DNA from: Anaerolineae bacterium
Lineage (GTDB): Bacteria > Chloroflexota > Anaerolineae > 4572-78 > J111
Direction: 5' to 3'
Assembly (NCBI GenBank): GCA_020433835.1
Contig: JAGRBY010000443.1
Span: 1 to 6,134, forward strand
DNA length: 6,134 bases
Position 1 is the first letter of the stretch; each line of letters opens with the position of its first letter. Below the pieces are notes generated by a model. That model was not told the origin of the DNA. It worked only from the letters and a program-made list of their open reading frames with translations, and searched no databases. A program made the translations under genes and the position numbers. This document shows positions 5,006 through 6,134 of this stretch, in pieces.

Positions 5006-5070
5006 ACCCTCACCCCGTCGCTGACGCGACTCCCCGCTCCCGAGAGAGAGGGGTTGGGGTGAGGGTTTAT
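5006..5070 (+). terminator. Repeat-derived hairpin terminator between convergent genes
   Basis: ACCCTCACCCC at 5006-5016 pairs perfectly with GGGGTGAGGGT at 5056-5066, followed by TTTAT and more T-rich sequence. Two smaller hairpins sit inside: GTCGC/GCGAC (5017-5021 and 5026-5030) and CCCC-CTC/GAG-GGGG (5032-5039 and 5046-5053). It lies 20 bp after the ParB-fold gene and about 15 bp after the end of the PotD-like gene on the other strand. The T-rich tail favours plus-strand termination; on the minus strand no T-run follows. The wording matches a widespread dispersed palindromic repeat type. Confidence 0.6.
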
Positions 5071-5085
5071 TATTTGTGGGTGCTA

Positions 5086-6134
5086 CTACTGGGCTTTAAC
5101 GGCCGTCCAGGTATCAGAGAAGATGATCGACTCATCACTGCGTTCGATCCATTGCAGGCGAGAGCGAATATCGTCATCAACCAGCATGCCGCCGCTTTTG
5201 AGTAGGTCGAAGTAGTATTCGTCCAACAGTGGTTCAGAGGCTTTGTTCGGGGTGAAATAGTAGGTCCAATTGGATAGTTGAGCGCCGATTTCGGGATCAA
5301 GAATATAGTTGATGAAAACTTCAGCCGTATACTTGTTCGGAGCATCAGCCGGAATGGTCATATTGTCTTGCCAAATAGCGCCACCTTCCTTGGGAATGGT
5401 GTAAGCCACGTTTTCATTTTCCGAACGGGCTGTGGCAACGGCACCACTCCAGGCGTGGGCCAAGACGATCTCTTCAGCCATCAGCGTATCATCGAAATTA
5501 TCGGAGTCGTAGCCGGCCAGACAATCTTTCTGTGCTTTCAACAAATCTTCGGCTTTTTGCTGGGCTTCGGGTGAAGTTTCATTGTAAGAGTAGCCCAAAT
5601 ACAGCAAGGCTGCGCCAATCGCTTCGCGTTCGTCATCGAGCATCGAGACAAAACCACTGTGCTGGCAGACCTGATCGGGTTCAAAAATAGCGGCCCAGCT
5701 TTCGGGTGCGCCATCCGGGAACTCGTTAATGTTATAAGCGAGACCGGTCGTGCCCCACTGATAGGGAACGCTGTAGGTGTTATCCGGATCGTAGTATAGC
5801 CCCATCAAATTGGGATCAAGGTTTTCAATGTTGGGGATGTTGGATTTGTCCAATTCAGCCAAAAGACCTTCGCTAATGAGAATTTGGACGGCGTAGTCTG
5901 AGGGAAAAACGAGATCGTAACCGCTGTTGCCGGCCAACAGCTTAGCAATCAGGTCTTCGTTGCTGGAGTAAATATCCTGCGTAACAGGAACGCCACACTC
6001 TTCCTCAAACTGGGTCAGGATATCGGGGTCCATATAATCGGCCCAGTTAAAGATATTTAATTTGCTGGCAAGTTTGCTGGGGTCGCCGCAGCGGTCGGAT
6101 GCAGCAGCTTCTTCAGCCGGAGCATCTTCTGCCG
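5086..6134 (-). CDS. potD: PotD-type polyamine ABC transporter substrate-binding protein, 5' end missing
   Basis: This extracytoplasmic protein captures spermidine, putrescine or a similar cation for an ABC importer. The frame is open to the window edge, so at least 349 codons are present and the signal peptide and lipobox lie outside; an ATG at 6033 is internal, not the start. The visible N terminus is an Ala/Glu linker (AEDAPAEEAAAS), typical after a lipoprotein cysteine, then KLNIFNWADYMDPDIL, the family's opening strand. Counting from that internal Met, further landmarks are YDLVFPSDYAV (39-49), VPYQWGTTGLAYN (89-101), HAWSGAV (193-199), GGAIWQDNMTIP (217-228) and FTPNKAS (260-266). W221 and D223 match ligand-contacting positions of PotD. 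Four cysteines occur in the visible part. The gene ends with tandem TAG codons and is probably the last of a potABCD-like operon lying to the right. Confidence 0.88.
   Translation of the reverse strand, partial: AEDAPAEEAAASDRCGDPSKLASKLNIFNWADYMDPDILTQFEEECGVPVTQDIYSSNEDLIAKLLAGNSGYDLVFPSDYAVQILISEGLLAELDKSNIPNIENLDPNLMGLYYDPDNTYSVPYQWGTTGLAYNINEFPDGAPESWAAIFEPDQVCQHSGFVSMLDDEREAIGAALLYLGYSYNETSPEAQQKAEDLLKAQKDCLAGYDSDNFDDTLMAEEIVLAHAWSGAVATARSENENVAYTIPKEGGAIWQDNMTIPADAPNKYTAEVFINYILDPEIGAQLSNWTYYFTPNKASEPLLDEYYFDLLKSGGMLVDDDIRSRLQWIERSDESIIFSDTWTAVKAQ

Noticed and set aside
5086..6033. Complete substrate-binding gene starting at the ATG at 6033
   Set aside because: The frame stays open to the window edge, and the upstream residues encode the first strand and linker of the PotD family.

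Overview
The window looks like a chromosomal stretch from an environmental bacterium. My best guess is the phylum Chloroflexota (Anaerolineae-like). This rests on the mix of protein families: a ParB-fold protein with the DGNHRVSVAR motif, a DUF6429-type small protein, a CehA/McbA-type PHP protein and a PotD-type lipoprotein with an Ala/Glu linker. It also rests on the gaps, which are full of dispersed palindromic repeats. This is inference from remembered families, not a search result.

Layout. Positions 1-732 hold no credible gene. They are a mosaic of at least five different repeat types: an imperfect palindrome built on CTTTGCG (1-66), a MITE-like element with 13-bp terminal inverted repeats (106-221), a cluster of CCCGC/GCGGG hairpins (239-481), a 10-bp-period ATCTGCG repeat (528-572) and a palindrome with a T-run (630-702). 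A good sigma70-type promoter (733-760) then abuts a METTL7-like methyltransferase gene (767-1426), probably read from a leaderless mRNA. A hairpin of GGAGTAA units (1422-1483) overlaps its stop codon. Next come a small DUF6429-like gene (1548-1790) and, 3 bp later, a ChbG/YdjC-type carbohydrate deacetylase gene (1794-2522), which look like a two-gene operon. Converging on them is a PHP-family metallohydrolase gene on the minus strand (2566-3639, GTG start fixed by a strong AGGAGG). A 356-bp divergent intergenic region with palindromes and short repeated motifs separates it from the ParB-fold gene of unknown function (3996-4985, plus). A terminator-like repeat hairpin (5006-5070) lies between that gene and the convergent polyamine-type ABC transporter substrate-binding gene (5086 to beyond 6134, minus, 5' end outside the window).

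The genes do not form one obvious pathway. The deacetylase and the PHP protein are both metal-dependent hydrolases and the PotD-like protein serves uptake, so the region reads as ordinary metabolic and housekeeping chromosome. I do not see a clear undescribed defence, mobile or biosynthetic system. The items most worth a second look are the ParB-fold protein, the bacterial METTL7-like enzyme with its apparently leaderless start, and the unusual density and diversity of palindromic repeats in most of the gaps.
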